DNA of 64,000 nucleotides from Lachnospiraceae bacterium. Its GTDB lineage: Bacteria; Bacillota; Clostridia; Lachnospirales; Lachnospiraceae. The translations under genes were made by a program, and so were the position numbers. The notes beneath the pieces are model-generated. The model did no database searches and was not told the DNA's origin. It saw only the letters and a list, made by a program, of their open reading frames with translations. Each line of letters opens with the position of its first letter. Within the stretch, counting starts at the first letter, position 1. The stretch covers positions 62,001 to 126,000 of the forward strand of contig CAJTBF010000007.1 of assembly GCA_910574195.1 (NCBI GenBank). Direction: 5' to 3'. Shown here in pieces: positions 1 to 8,021 of the stretch.

Positions 1-40
1 AGTTTACACTTGCCAGAGATTAGAACTATATATAACATAA

Positions 41-78
41 AAGGCTAAAAATCATTGAAAATTGATTTTTAGCCTTTT
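41..78 (-). terminator. Strong intrinsic terminator, probably bidirectional
   Basis: A perfect 14-bp inverted repeat (41-54 pairs with 63-76) encloses an 8-nt loop, with A-rich and T-rich flanks on either side. It lies about 40 nt past the stop of the amidase gene on the minus strand, so it should end the yicC-to-amidase operon. The T tract on the plus strand means it could also stop a gene entering from the left of the window. Confidence 0.85.
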
Positions 79-117
79 ACATATTCTTGTACATGACTGA
101 TATGACCATAAAGTATA

Positions 118-633
118 TTACCGTATCTCTTGCAGCAGTTCTGCGGCCAGTCGCAGAACCGCTTCCACAGATTGTCTTCTGTTTTCTTCTCTGTTTCCCT
201 GAAAACGGCATTCCCGGATCCGGACTTTCCCCTGCACATAACAACCGACAAAAACCAATCCTACCGGTTTTTGCGGTGTTCCACCACCCGGGCCTGCAAT
301 CCCGGTGGAACTCAACGCCACATCCGCTTTTGCCGCAAGCGCCGCTCCGACTGCCATCTCCCGCGCGGTCTCTTCACTGACCGCTCCGAACTGCCGCAAG
401 GTATCCTCCCTCACACCAAGCAGACGCTGTTTTGCTTCATTGGAATACGTCACATATCCTTCATTCAACACATCCGAAGCCCCCGCCACATTAATCAACG
501 TACCGGCAATCAGACCGCCTGTACAGGACTCCGCCGTCGTCACTGTAAATTTATGCTGCGCAAGAAGCCGCACCACCTGTGCCTCCAGCGATTCCTGTAC
601 CCCTTTTTTCAATGTTTTCTCTTCCGCCTGCAT
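118..633 (-). CDS. pncC: CinA-family nicotinamide-nucleotide amidohydrolase (stand-alone amidase domain)
   Basis: The 171-aa protein matches the C-terminal amidase domain of CinA and lacks the N-terminal molybdopterin-binding domain, as in stand-alone PncC. The family deamidates nicotinamide mononucleotide to nicotinate mononucleotide in pyridine nucleotide recycling. Visible signatures are AESCTGG near residue 30 and STGIAGPGGGTPQKPVG near residues 105-122. The ATG at 633 was chosen because an AGGAGG-like site lies just upstream; an in-frame ATG at 717 would add a charged non-conserved extension. It is the last gene of a minus-strand operon behind pgsA, a common neighbour pair in Firmicutes. 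The family call is secure; the enzymatic activity is inferred from the family. Confidence 0.9.
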   Translation of the reverse strand: MQAEEKTLKKGVQESLEAQVVRLLAQHKFTVTTAESCTGGLIAGTLINVAGASDVLNEGYVTYSNEAKQRLLGVREDTLRQFGAVSEETAREMAVGAALAAKADVALSSTGIAGPGGGTPQKPVGLVFVGCYVQGKVRIRECRFQGNREENRRQSVEAVLRLAAELLQEIR

Positions 634-818
634 GCAACACTCCTCCTGTCTCCGGTCTTTTCCATGCGCTTTCCCTTTTTCTTTTTCACTTCTGCCTGTC
701 CGCCAGCCTTCTTTCACTTCTGTCCTTCCTCAATATCTTACATTCTGGTCTGGTTTTTATCCCTCGAACAATATTTTACTTTCCCGCCTGACTTTCACCC
801 CGCAGACAAGACAACGTC

Positions 819-1361
819 CTACATTCCTCCCTGCGTCAGTACCTGCTTATTCTTTGCCACATAATCTGCCAGGGAAATCACCGTCAGCGCCAGCGATACC
901 CAGATCAGAATTTCTCCCAGCACAGAAAAGACACCGCCCAGATCTGCAATTAACAGGATGATCATAGCCATCTGAGAAACGGTTTTCAATTTTCCCCAGT
1001 AACTTGCTGCGATCACAATCCCGTTGTCCGATGCTACCAAACGGAATCCACTGATAATAAACTCTCTGGCAATCACAATAATCACGAACCATGCTGTCAG
1101 CTTCCCGGAGTCAATCATACAGATCATGGCAGAACAAACCAGCAGCTTATCCGCCAGCGGATCCATAAACTTTCCGAAGTTTGTTACCAGATTATATTTA
1201 CGCGCTATCTTTCCATCCAGCATATCTGTCAAACTGGCCACACAAAACAAGATCAAAGAAATCCACTTATCCGCAAACCATCCTTCTGTCATCAACATGG
1301 ACGCCACAAAAAACGGAACCATGATCATCCGCAGTACCGTCAATTTATTTGGCAAATTCAT
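819..1361 (-). CDS. pgsA: CDP-diacylglycerol--glycerol-3-phosphate 3-phosphatidyltransferase
   Basis: A 180-aa integral membrane enzyme that makes phosphatidylglycerol phosphate from CDP-diacylglycerol and glycerol-3-phosphate, the committed step to phosphatidylglycerol and cardiolipin. The CDP-alcohol phosphotransferase signature is complete: D46, D49-G50, A53-R54, G63, D67 and D71. Several hydrophobic helices follow. Its ATG overlaps the rimO stop by 4 nt (ATGA), implying translational coupling. The product pathway connects to cls at the far end of the window and to gpsA/plsX/plsY in the middle. Length and N-terminus (MNLPNKLT) are typical of the family. Confidence 0.95.
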   Translation of the reverse strand: MNLPNKLTVLRMIMVPFFVASMLMTEGWFADKWISLILFCVASLTDMLDGKIARKYNLVTNFGKFMDPLADKLLVCSAMICMIDSGKLTAWFVIIVIAREFIISGFRLVASDNGIVIAASYWGKLKTVSQMAMIILLIADLGGVFSVLGEILIWVSLALTVISLADYVAKNKQVLTQGGM

Positions 1362-2683
1362 TCCACAATCCCTCCTATCAAATCATATTCCAATGCTCCC
1401 GTCACCTGCACTTTTGCAAAATCACCGGACATCATCTCTTTCTCTGCATCTACAAAAATCAGGCCGTCCACGCCGGGCGCGTCTCGATAGGTCCGCCCCA
1501 CATAAGCATTTTCATCCGCCACTTTTCCTTCAATCATAACAAGCACTTCCCGCCCAATCATGGTCCTGGCATTCTCAAATGCAATATCCTGCTGCAGCTC
1601 CATCAGTTCCGACTGCCGATCCAGTTTCACTTCCTCGTCCACATGATCCGGCATCTTCTCCGCCGGCGTTCCTTCCTCCAAAGAATAGGGAAACACGCCC
1701 AGTCTGTCGAATTTCATCTCCTCCACAAACTCCAGCAGTTCCTCATGCTGCCGGAGCGTCTCTCCCGGGAATCCGGTGATCAACGTGGTCCGCAGGCAAA
1801 GATCCGGAATCTCACTGCGCAGTTTTCCGATCAATTCCACCAACTCCTGCTTTGTTGTCCTGCGCCCCATTCTCCGCAGAATCTCATCGCTGGCATGCTG
1901 AATGGGAAGGTCCAGATAATGACAGATCTTTGGTTCCTCCTTCATAACCTGAATCAAAGCATCCGTGATCTCCTCCGGATAGCAGTAAAGAAGCCGAATC
2001 CAGCGAAGTCCCCGGATTCTGCACAATTCCTTCAAAAGCTGGGGAAGCCGTTTTTCTCCATATAAATCAATCCCGTACAGAGTGGTTTCCTGCGCCACCA
2101 GAATCAATTCTTTGACACCTTGCTCTGCCAGCTCCTCCGCCTCCTGCAAAAGACGTTCCATCGGTACACTGCGAAACCGTCCCCGAATCTTCGGAATAAT
2201 ACAATACGTGCAGCATTTATCGCAGCCTTCCGCAATTTTCAGATAGGCATAATGTCCGCCTGTGGATACCTGCCGCTTCGCCTCCACGACCGGAAGCGCC
2301 TGCAGATCTGCAAGACGCATCTGTGGCTGACCGGCAAGCGCTGCGTCCACCGCATCCAGAATCTGATCGTAGGCCGTGGTTCCCAGCACCACATCCACCT
2401 CCGGAATTTCCTTCTGGATTTCCTTCTGGTAACGCTGCGCAAGACAACCGGTCACAACCAAAACTTTCAGATTCCCCTCTTTTTTATATTCCGCCATCTC
2501 CAGAATATTCTGGATACTCTCTTCTTTTGCGTCGTGAATAAAACAACAGGTATTGATCACAATAATATCCGCTTCCGCTTCTTCCTGCGTCATCTCATAT
2601 CCACGGGAAGCAAGCAGTCCCAGCATCACTTCCGTATCCACAAGATTCTTATCACAACCCAACGATATAAATAATAATTTCAT
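1358..2683 (-). CDS. rimO: Ribosomal protein S12 methylthiotransferase RimO
   Basis: A 441-aa radical SAM methylthiotransferase that modifies the conserved aspartate of ribosomal protein S12. The N-terminal MTTase domain carries SLGCDKNLVD with cysteines C10, C46 and C80 for the auxiliary cluster. The radical SAM motif CxxxCxxC is at C154, C158 and C161, and a TRAM-like C-terminal domain follows. SLGCDKNLVDTE points to RimO rather than MiaB. An in-frame ATG lies 5 codons upstream, but the GGAG-type site is positioned for the ATG at 2683. It sits between rpoZ and pgsA, overlapping pgsA by 4 nt. A tandem repeat lies just upstream of its start. Confidence 0.95.
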   Translation of the reverse strand: MKLLFISLGCDKNLVDTEVMLGLLASRGYEMTQEEAEADIIVINTCCFIHDAKEESIQNILEMAEYKKEGNLKVLVVTGCLAQRYQKEIQKEIPEVDVVLGTTAYDQILDAVDAALAGQPQMRLADLQALPVVEAKRQVSTGGHYAYLKIAEGCDKCCTYCIIPKIRGRFRSVPMERLLQEAEELAEQGVKELILVAQETTLYGIDLYGEKRLPQLLKELCRIRGLRWIRLLYCYPEEITDALIQVMKEEPKICHYLDLPIQHASDEILRRMGRRTTKQELVELIGKLRSEIPDLCLRTTLITGFPGETLRQHEELLEFVEEMKFDRLGVFPYSLEEGTPAEKMPDHVDEEVKLDRQSELMELQQDIAFENARTMIGREVLVMIEGKVADENAYVGRTYRDAPGVDGLIFVDAEKEMMSGDFAKVQVTGALEYDLIGGIVE

Positions 2684-2692
2684 CTGCTCTCT

Positions 2693-2821
2693 CCGCATAC
2701 TGTGCTTATTGAACTACGAATGTTCCATAAGATTGCGCATCCAAAAAACTTGCCTCCGACGGCCTTTCCGCATACTATACTTATTGAAATACGAATACTC
2801 CATAAGATTGCGCATCCAAAA
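2693..2821. repeat. Tandem pair of a 54-bp dispersed repeat
   Basis: Two near-identical 54-bp copies (2693-2746 and 2768-2821; by eye about 49 of 54 positions agree) lie in the 316-nt gap between rpoZ and rimO. Each begins CCGCATACT and ends with a segment around GTTCCATAAGATTGCGCATCC. Related pieces occur at 63501-63536, between pyrB and pyrI near 12506-12533, and near 7974-8014. No convincing ORF is present in the gap. The shared core is partly palindromic (CTAnGAAnGTTCCATAAG). Function is unknown. Confidence 0.75.
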
Positions 2822-2999
2822 GGCAGATACCGCACGTGCATCTGCCCTCTTCTTGTTCTTCATTTCCTCTTACAAGTACAATCCCTGCGCCCGCTTCCTA
2901 CCCTTTTACAGGACACGCGCTTCATTCTTTCCCAATATCCCCTGATGACACTTGCTTTCATTCAAATCTCTCTCCTGAGATACCCGGAAGTGCTTGCTT

Positions 3000-3251
3000 T
3001 CATTCAGATTCCTCTTCCGAATTCTCCGCGACAATCTTCAGCTTTCCCTCATTCAGTTCCTGAATGGCCACGGACAGCGGCTTGGCTTCCTCTTTTGCAT
3101 TCACCATCGGTACTTCCCGATCAATCAACTGTCTCGCTCTCTTAGAAGTAGCAAGCACGATGGAATAGCGGCTGTTGACCACTTTTGTGTCCCCTTCCTC
3201 TACCCCGGCATTGACTACTTTCATCAGATCCGTATAAGATGGATGTAACAT
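3000..3251 (-). CDS. rpoZ: DNA-directed RNA polymerase omega subunit
   Basis: An 83-aa protein matching the omega subunit, which assists assembly of RNA polymerase. It begins MLHPSYTDLM, contains the RpoZ-type segment SRYSIVLATSKRARQL, and ends in an acidic tail as is common in Clostridia. The ATG at 3251 has an AAGGAGAA site; longer in-frame starts run into gmk. It lies 5 nt downstream of gmk, the usual gmk-rpoZ pair. The omega fold is small and divergent, but gene order and the SRY/ATSKRARQL core make the call firm. Confidence 0.93.
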   Translation of the reverse strand: MLHPSYTDLMKVVNAGVEEGDTKVVNSRYSIVLATSKRARQLIDREVPMVNAKEEAKPLSVAIQELNEGKLKIVAENSEEESE

Positions 3252-3256
3252 ACTTC

Positions 3257-3889
3257 TTATTCTCCTTTCAGTTGCTGTAACTCTTCTTTTACCTTTTCCA
3301 TAAACCTGTGGTTTCGGAAACTCTTCCGATGTTCTCCCTGAAGGATATGATGCATCTCTTCCACACAAGCCTCCAATTGATCATTTACAACCAGATAATC
3401 GTACTGTGCCATCCCTTCCGCTTCTTCCGCGGCACGCTGCAGCCTGCTTGCAATGACCTCCGGCGTCTCTGTTCCCCGGTCCACCAATCTTCGCTGCAGT
3501 TCCGACGCTGTGGGCGGAGTTACAAACAGCAACACCGCATCCGGAAACTTTTCTCTTACATGCATCGCACCCTGAATCTCGATCTCCAGAATCACATCCT
3601 TTCCCTCTTCCAGCTTCTGTTCCACATAAGCGCGAGGTGTTCCGTAATAGTGATTCACGTATCCAGCATACTCTATCAACTCTTCTTTGGCAATCATTTT
3701 TTCAAATTCTTCCTGCGTTTTGAAAAAATATTCTCTTCCTTCCTGTTCCCCTTCCCGCGGTTTCCGCGTCGTCGCAGACACCGACAGCGCATACTTCTTT
3801 GGATATCGTCTTAGAAGTTCCTTTATCAACGTTCCTTTTCCTGCTCCGGAAAACCCGGACACTACAATCAAAATCCCTTTTTTATTCAT
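3257..3889 (-). CDS. gmk: Guanylate kinase
   Basis: A 210-aa kinase converting GMP to GDP with ATP. The P-loop GFSGAGKGT spans residues 12-20, followed by SATTRKPREGE for GMP binding and the EYFF and YGT segments typical of Gmk. Length is standard. It follows yicC by 9 nt and precedes rpoZ by 5 nt in a tight operon. In Bacillus-type order remA (DUF370) often sits between the yicC homologue and gmk; here there is no room for it. Confidence 0.97.
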   Translation of the reverse strand: MNKKGILIVVSGFSGAGKGTLIKELLRRYPKKYALSVSATTRKPREGEQEGREYFFKTQEEFEKMIAKEELIEYAGYVNHYYGTPRAYVEQKLEEGKDVILEIEIQGAMHVREKFPDAVLLFVTPPTASELQRRLVDRGTETPEVIASRLQRAAEEAEGMAQYDYLVVNDQLEACVEEMHHILQGEHRKSFRNHRFMEKVKEELQQLKGE

Positions 3890-3898
3890 GCCGGCCTC

Positions 3899-4777
3899 TC
3901 ATTCCATATTCTGAATCTGCTCCCGAATCTTTTCAATCTCCGTCTTCAACCCGATCGCCAGATTGGAAACGGTCAGTTCGTTCGCCTTTGATAAGATCGT
4001 ATTGGCCTCCCGGTTCATCTCCTGCGCGATAAAATCCAGCTTCCTCCCGATCCCTTCCGATTCCTCCAAAGTGTCCCGCATATGGGAAATGTGGCTTTTC
4101 AGACGTACCAATTCCTCATCCGTACAGATCTTGTCCGCAAAAAGTACAACCTCAGCCGCAATCCGGCTTTCCTCGATCTGTGTATCTCCAAGCAGTTCCT
4201 TCACCTTTTCTTCCAATCTGGCCCGGTACTGCGCCACAATTTCCGGAGAATGTTCCTCAATCTGTTTCACCAGAAGTTCCATCCCGGAAAGTTTTGCAAG
4301 AATGTCCGTCTTCAAACGTTCCCCTTCGGCTGCTCTTGCAGATACGAACTGTTCCATAGCCCCTTTCAGCGCGCTTTGCAGGCCGGCCCACAATTCTTCT
4401 TCCTCCACACTTTGCTCTTCCATCGTCAGCACATCCGGACAATGTGCCAATGTTCCCAGATGCAGAGAATCTTCCAGTCCGAACTCCGCAGCCATCTGAC
4501 GAAAATACCGGACATATTCCCCCGCCAGCGTTGCATTATACCTGAGCACCCCCTGCTTTTCGGACGTATCTTCATACGTAATAAAAATATCCACCTTCCC
4601 GCGGCTCGCATACTGCTTCAGCAATGTCCGAATCGCATTTTCAAAAAAGTTCAGTTTCTTTGGCATACGGATATTGACATCCAGATACCGGTGATTTACG
4701 CTTTTTAATTCTACGGTAAATTTCCGGCAATCCTGCAGACACTCACATCTTCCGAAGCCCGTCATGCTCTTTACCAT
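3899..4777 (-). CDS. yicC: YicC-family endoribonuclease
   Basis: A 292-aa protein starting MVKSMTGFGRCE, the hallmark of the YicC/YloC family, with the conserved C-terminal DUF1732 region (GRKLDFIAQEMNREANTI, residues about 245-262). YicC of E. coli has been reported to be an endoribonuclease acting on small RNA; that activity is inferred here. It is the first gene of the operon running through gmk, rpoZ, rimO, pgsA and the amidase. Upstream, 4778-5075 is a divergent intergenic region shared with rqcH with A/T-rich stretches suitable for promoters but no additional gene. Confidence 0.93.
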   Translation of the reverse strand: MVKSMTGFGRCECLQDCRKFTVELKSVNHRYLDVNIRMPKKLNFFENAIRTLLKQYASRGKVDIFITYEDTSEKQGVLRYNATLAGEYVRYFRQMAAEFGLEDSLHLGTLAHCPDVLTMEEQSVEEEELWAGLQSALKGAMEQFVSARAAEGERLKTDILAKLSGMELLVKQIEEHSPEIVAQYRARLEEKVKELLGDTQIEESRIAAEVVLFADKICTDEELVRLKSHISHMRDTLEESEGIGRKLDFIAQEMNREANTILSKANELTVSNLAIGLKTEIEKIREQIQNME

Positions 4778-5075
4778 GTTGTCTATCCTCTATATTCCTA
4801 ATATTGGGCACCTGTCAGGCACTCTATCCTAAAACCGTACTGCTTGCTTTCCTGTGCAGAAGAAGCTTCGATTTTCTCTCCCGGAATCCTGCCTGTATCC
4901 CAAAATATTATACCCCCGAATCATAGTTTCGGTCAACTCTTTCTTCCGTTTTGCTATTTTTACTTTCCCGACTTTACAAAAAATGGATGAAAAAAATTAA
5001 ATTTCATATTATAATAAAACATGTTGATTATAAATAAAACCGGAAAGATATCAATACAAAAGGAGAATATACCTC

Positions 5076-6809
5076 ATGGCTTTTGACGGAATTGTCGTGG
5101 CAAATCTGGTCCACGAATTACAGACACAACTGCTCAATGGAAGAATTGCGAAAATCGCACAGCCGGAAACGGACGAACTGCTGCTTACCATCAAAGCTTC
5201 CTCCGGCGTGAAGCGTCTTTCTTTATCTGCAAGCGCTTCCCTGCCGCTGGTCTATCTGACGAAAACCAACAAGCCAGGACCCATGACCGCCCCTAATTTC
5301 TGCATGCTGCTGCGCAAACACATTGCGAACGGGAGGATCATTGCCATTACGCAGCCAAAACTGGAGCGGATCATCCGGTTTACCGTCGAACATCTGGATG
5401 AGTTGGGAGACCTTTGCCGCAAAGATCTGATCATGGAAATCATGGGGAAACACAGCAATCTTATTTTCTGTACCGAAGACGGCACCATCATTGACAGTAT
5501 CAAACACGTATCTGCACAGATTAGTTCTGTACGTGAAGTTTTGCCTGGGCGGCCATACTTTATTCCGGATACGATGGAAAAGCAGGATCCCCTGACTGTC
5601 TCCTGGGAAGTATTTCTGCAGACACTGTCCCAAAAACCTATGCCTCTGGCCAAAGCCATCTATACCGGTTTTACCGGAATCAGTCCCGTCACGGCCGAAG
5701 AGATCTGCTTTTTGTCCGGCGTGGATTCCACCCTGCCGCCAAAAGAACTATCGGAAGATGTCCTGCTGCACTTGTATCGTCAGTTTGAAATTTATCTTTC
5801 CGGTATTCGGGAAAAAACGTTCTCTCCGGCGATTTATTACGCCGGGAAAGAACCAAAAGAATTCTCTGCACTGCCGCTGACACATTTTTCCAATTATACG
5901 CGCGCCGAATTCGATTCCATTTCCCAGGTGCTGGAAACCTACTACGCCCTGAAAAACACGCTCACCCGGATCCGGCAGAAATCCACGGATCTGCGGCATA
6001 TCCTTCAAACCGCATTGGAACGGAACCGAAAGAAATATGATCTGCAGCTTCGTCAGCTAAACGACACAAAAAACCGGGAAACCTACAAGATATATGGGGA
6101 ACTTCTCCACACTTATGGCTACCAGTCAGAACCCGGCGCCAAAAAACTGGAAGCGCTGAATTATTATACCAACGAAATGATCACCATTCCCCTGGATCCC
6201 ACAAAGACTGCTCTGGAAAATGCACAGCGCTATTTTGATAAATATGGCAAACTGAAACGAACATACGAAGCGCTGTCCCGTTTTATCCAGGACACCAGGG
6301 AAGATATTACTTACCTGGAATCCATTCAAACCGATCTGGATATCGCCATGACGGAAGACGATCTGGCAGAAATCAAAGAAGAACTCATTACGTCAGGCTA
6401 TATGCGCCGAAAATACAGCAAGAAAAAAGGAAAAATAAAAAACAAACCGCTCCACTATCTTTCCAGCGACGGCTTTCATATGTACGTAGGAAAAAATAAT
6501 CTCCAAAACGACGAGCTGACCTTTCACTTTGCCGTCGGAAATGATTGGTGGTTTCACGTAAAGCAGGCTCCCGGTTCCCATGTTATTGTAAAAACCGAAG
6601 GAAAAGAACTTCCCGACCGTACCTTTGAAGAAGCCGGAAAATTAGCTGCCTATTATTCCAGTATGCGTGGTGTGGAAAAAGTGGAAATCGACTATGTGGA
6701 AAAAAAGCACGTGAAAAAACCCGGCGGTTCTCGGCCAGGTTTTGTCGTATACTATACCAATTATTCTCTTGTCATTGACAGTGATATCAGCGGGATTTCT
6801 GAGGTGTAG
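5076..6809 (+). CDS. rqcH: Rqc2-type ribosome quality control protein RqcH (NFACT family)
   Basis: A 577-aa NFACT protein. The N-terminal NFACT-N domain begins MAFDGIVVANLVHEL, a coiled-coil middle spans roughly residues 290-440, and the NFACT-R (DUF814) domain near residues 460-570 contains DGFHMYVGKNN, NDWWFHVKQAPGSHV and the basic KKPGGSRPG segment. Bacterial RqcH binds stalled 50S-peptidyl-tRNA and recruits tRNA-Ala to add C-terminal alanine tails; older annotation calls it fibronectin-binding protein. It is preceded by an AAAGGAG site. It stands alone, transcribed away from yicC. The 6810-7056 gap behind it holds a GC-rich stretch but no gene that I can support. Confidence 0.95.
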   Translation: MAFDGIVVANLVHELQTQLLNGRIAKIAQPETDELLLTIKASSGVKRLSLSASASLPLVYLTKTNKPGPMTAPNFCMLLRKHIANGRIIAITQPKLERIIRFTVEHLDELGDLCRKDLIMEIMGKHSNLIFCTEDGTIIDSIKHVSAQISSVREVLPGRPYFIPDTMEKQDPLTVSWEVFLQTLSQKPMPLAKAIYTGFTGISPVTAEEICFLSGVDSTLPPKELSEDVLLHLYRQFEIYLSGIREKTFSPAIYYAGKEPKEFSALPLTHFSNYTRAEFDSISQVLETYYALKNTLTRIRQKSTDLRHILQTALERNRKKYDLQLRQLNDTKNRETYKIYGELLHTYGYQSEPGAKKLEALNYYTNEMITIPLDPTKTALENAQRYFDKYGKLKRTYEALSRFIQDTREDITYLESIQTDLDIAMTEDDLAEIKEELITSGYMRRKYSKKKGKIKNKPLHYLSSDGFHMYVGKNNLQNDELTFHFAVGNDWWFHVKQAPGSHVIVKTEGKELPDRTFEEAGKLAAYYSSMRGVEKVEIDYVEKKHVKKPGGSRPGFVVYYTNYSLVIDSDISGISEV

Positions 6810-7056
6810 ACGCGCATTCCTGCTTCATCCGGCATGTGCATGGCAGCCGCATCCGACCTGTGAAACATCGCTATTGTTGATAAGCCGGGGGCGGCCGCGG
6901 CACAGCTGCCGCTACGCCTCATTCCTCCGCCTTGCAGGCTGAAAATTTATCCTGCTTGAAACATAGTGGTAATTAGTGTGGATTACACTGGGCCAAATAG
7001 TTACAATGAAACTGCTGTATACAATATACGTGCTTTACATTTTTACTTTCTGCTGT

Positions 7057-7890
7057 CTACCAGTTTCTTCCTGCAATCTCCTGCGGCACCCGAATCTCCG
7101 GCACCTCATCGTATCCGGTGAATGCCAGCTCAATCATGAAATTATTCACATTCGTGGATTTATCCACTTCCTCATACAACCCGTTCATAACATCCGTCAG
7201 ATCCATAATGATTCGTGCCGGACGCATTTCTTCCACATACACCTCAAACGTAATCGGAATCATGGACTCCAAAATCGCGCTTTCATCCGGCAGAGTTACC
7301 AGACCATATGCATGCAGCATTGGACTGCCAATCAATCCCAGAAGATCCTTTCCCATGACCTCCCCATACATCTGATAGCATTCCTTTCCGCCTACTTCAA
7401 CCGTCTGTTCGGCAATCCGAAACTCATCCATAGACTCTTCCATCTTGGCAAACAGGCTGCTGTCAAGAGTCATACCACTGCTTTCTGCCTGTTCCTCCAC
7501 CTCCCGCGTCCAGTTTCCATCCAGACTGCTATAAGTTACATGCTGCCCTTCCTCAATCACCTGATAGATTTCCAAAACGCTGTCCAGTTCTGCCCCCCGC
7601 ATCTTCACATGCGCATTTCCCAGAGCATGCCCTGCCTGTGGTTCCAATGTATTTTCCAGAGTAATATCCAGTGTCACTGCCGTCGTATACAGCACATCTT
7701 CCAGTTCAATATCCAATTCTACCGTGTTGGAAAAGGAGGTAATCCCTACCATATTTTTGGAGACGGACGTCATAACTTTTTTGGGCGTCAACTTTTGGCT
7801 GCACCCTGTCAGTACGCATGTATACAATAGAATCATGATTACTGCCATACCTATCGTGTATTTCCATATGACATTTCCTTTACGTCTCAT
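7057..7890 (-). CDS. Putative lipoprotein of unknown function
   Basis: A 277-aa protein with a type II signal peptide: positively charged start (MRRKGN), hydrophobic core, and lipobox VLTGC with the lipidated cysteine at residue 30. The mature part resembles secreted beta-rich lipoproteins of the DUF6612/LolA-like type (SVSKNMVGITSFSNTVELDIEL onward), but I cannot name a family securely. Start chosen at the ATG behind GGAAAGAGG. It lies downstream of the DUF815 ATPase on the same strand, about 130 nt away, with a fragment of the dispersed repeat in between. Likely anchored to the outer face of the membrane. Confidence 0.75.
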   Translation of the reverse strand: MRRKGNVIWKYTIGMAVIMILLYTCVLTGCSQKLTPKKVMTSVSKNMVGITSFSNTVELDIELEDVLYTTAVTLDITLENTLEPQAGHALGNAHVKMRGAELDSVLEIYQVIEEGQHVTYSSLDGNWTREVEEQAESSGMTLDSSLFAKMEESMDEFRIAEQTVEVGGKECYQMYGEVMGKDLLGLIGSPMLHAYGLVTLPDESAILESMIPITFEVYVEEMRPARIIMDLTDVMNGLYEEVDKSTNVNNFMIELAFTGYDEVPEIRVPQEIAGRNW

Positions 7891-8021
7891 TCCTCTTTCC
7901 TTCCTTCATCCCCGTCACATTTTTGTCATTCAAACTCCTGCGCTGAAAATACGGCCCCATCAGGAGACACTTTTCCGCATACCATACGGAGGGCGCTGCG
8001 CATGTTCCATAAAATGTAGCC

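Noticed and set aside
6810-7056. GC-rich stretch after rqcH with CCGGGGGCGGCCGCGGC and a shorter open frame
   Set aside because: No clean stem with a T tract and no coding signal; not called as terminator or gene.
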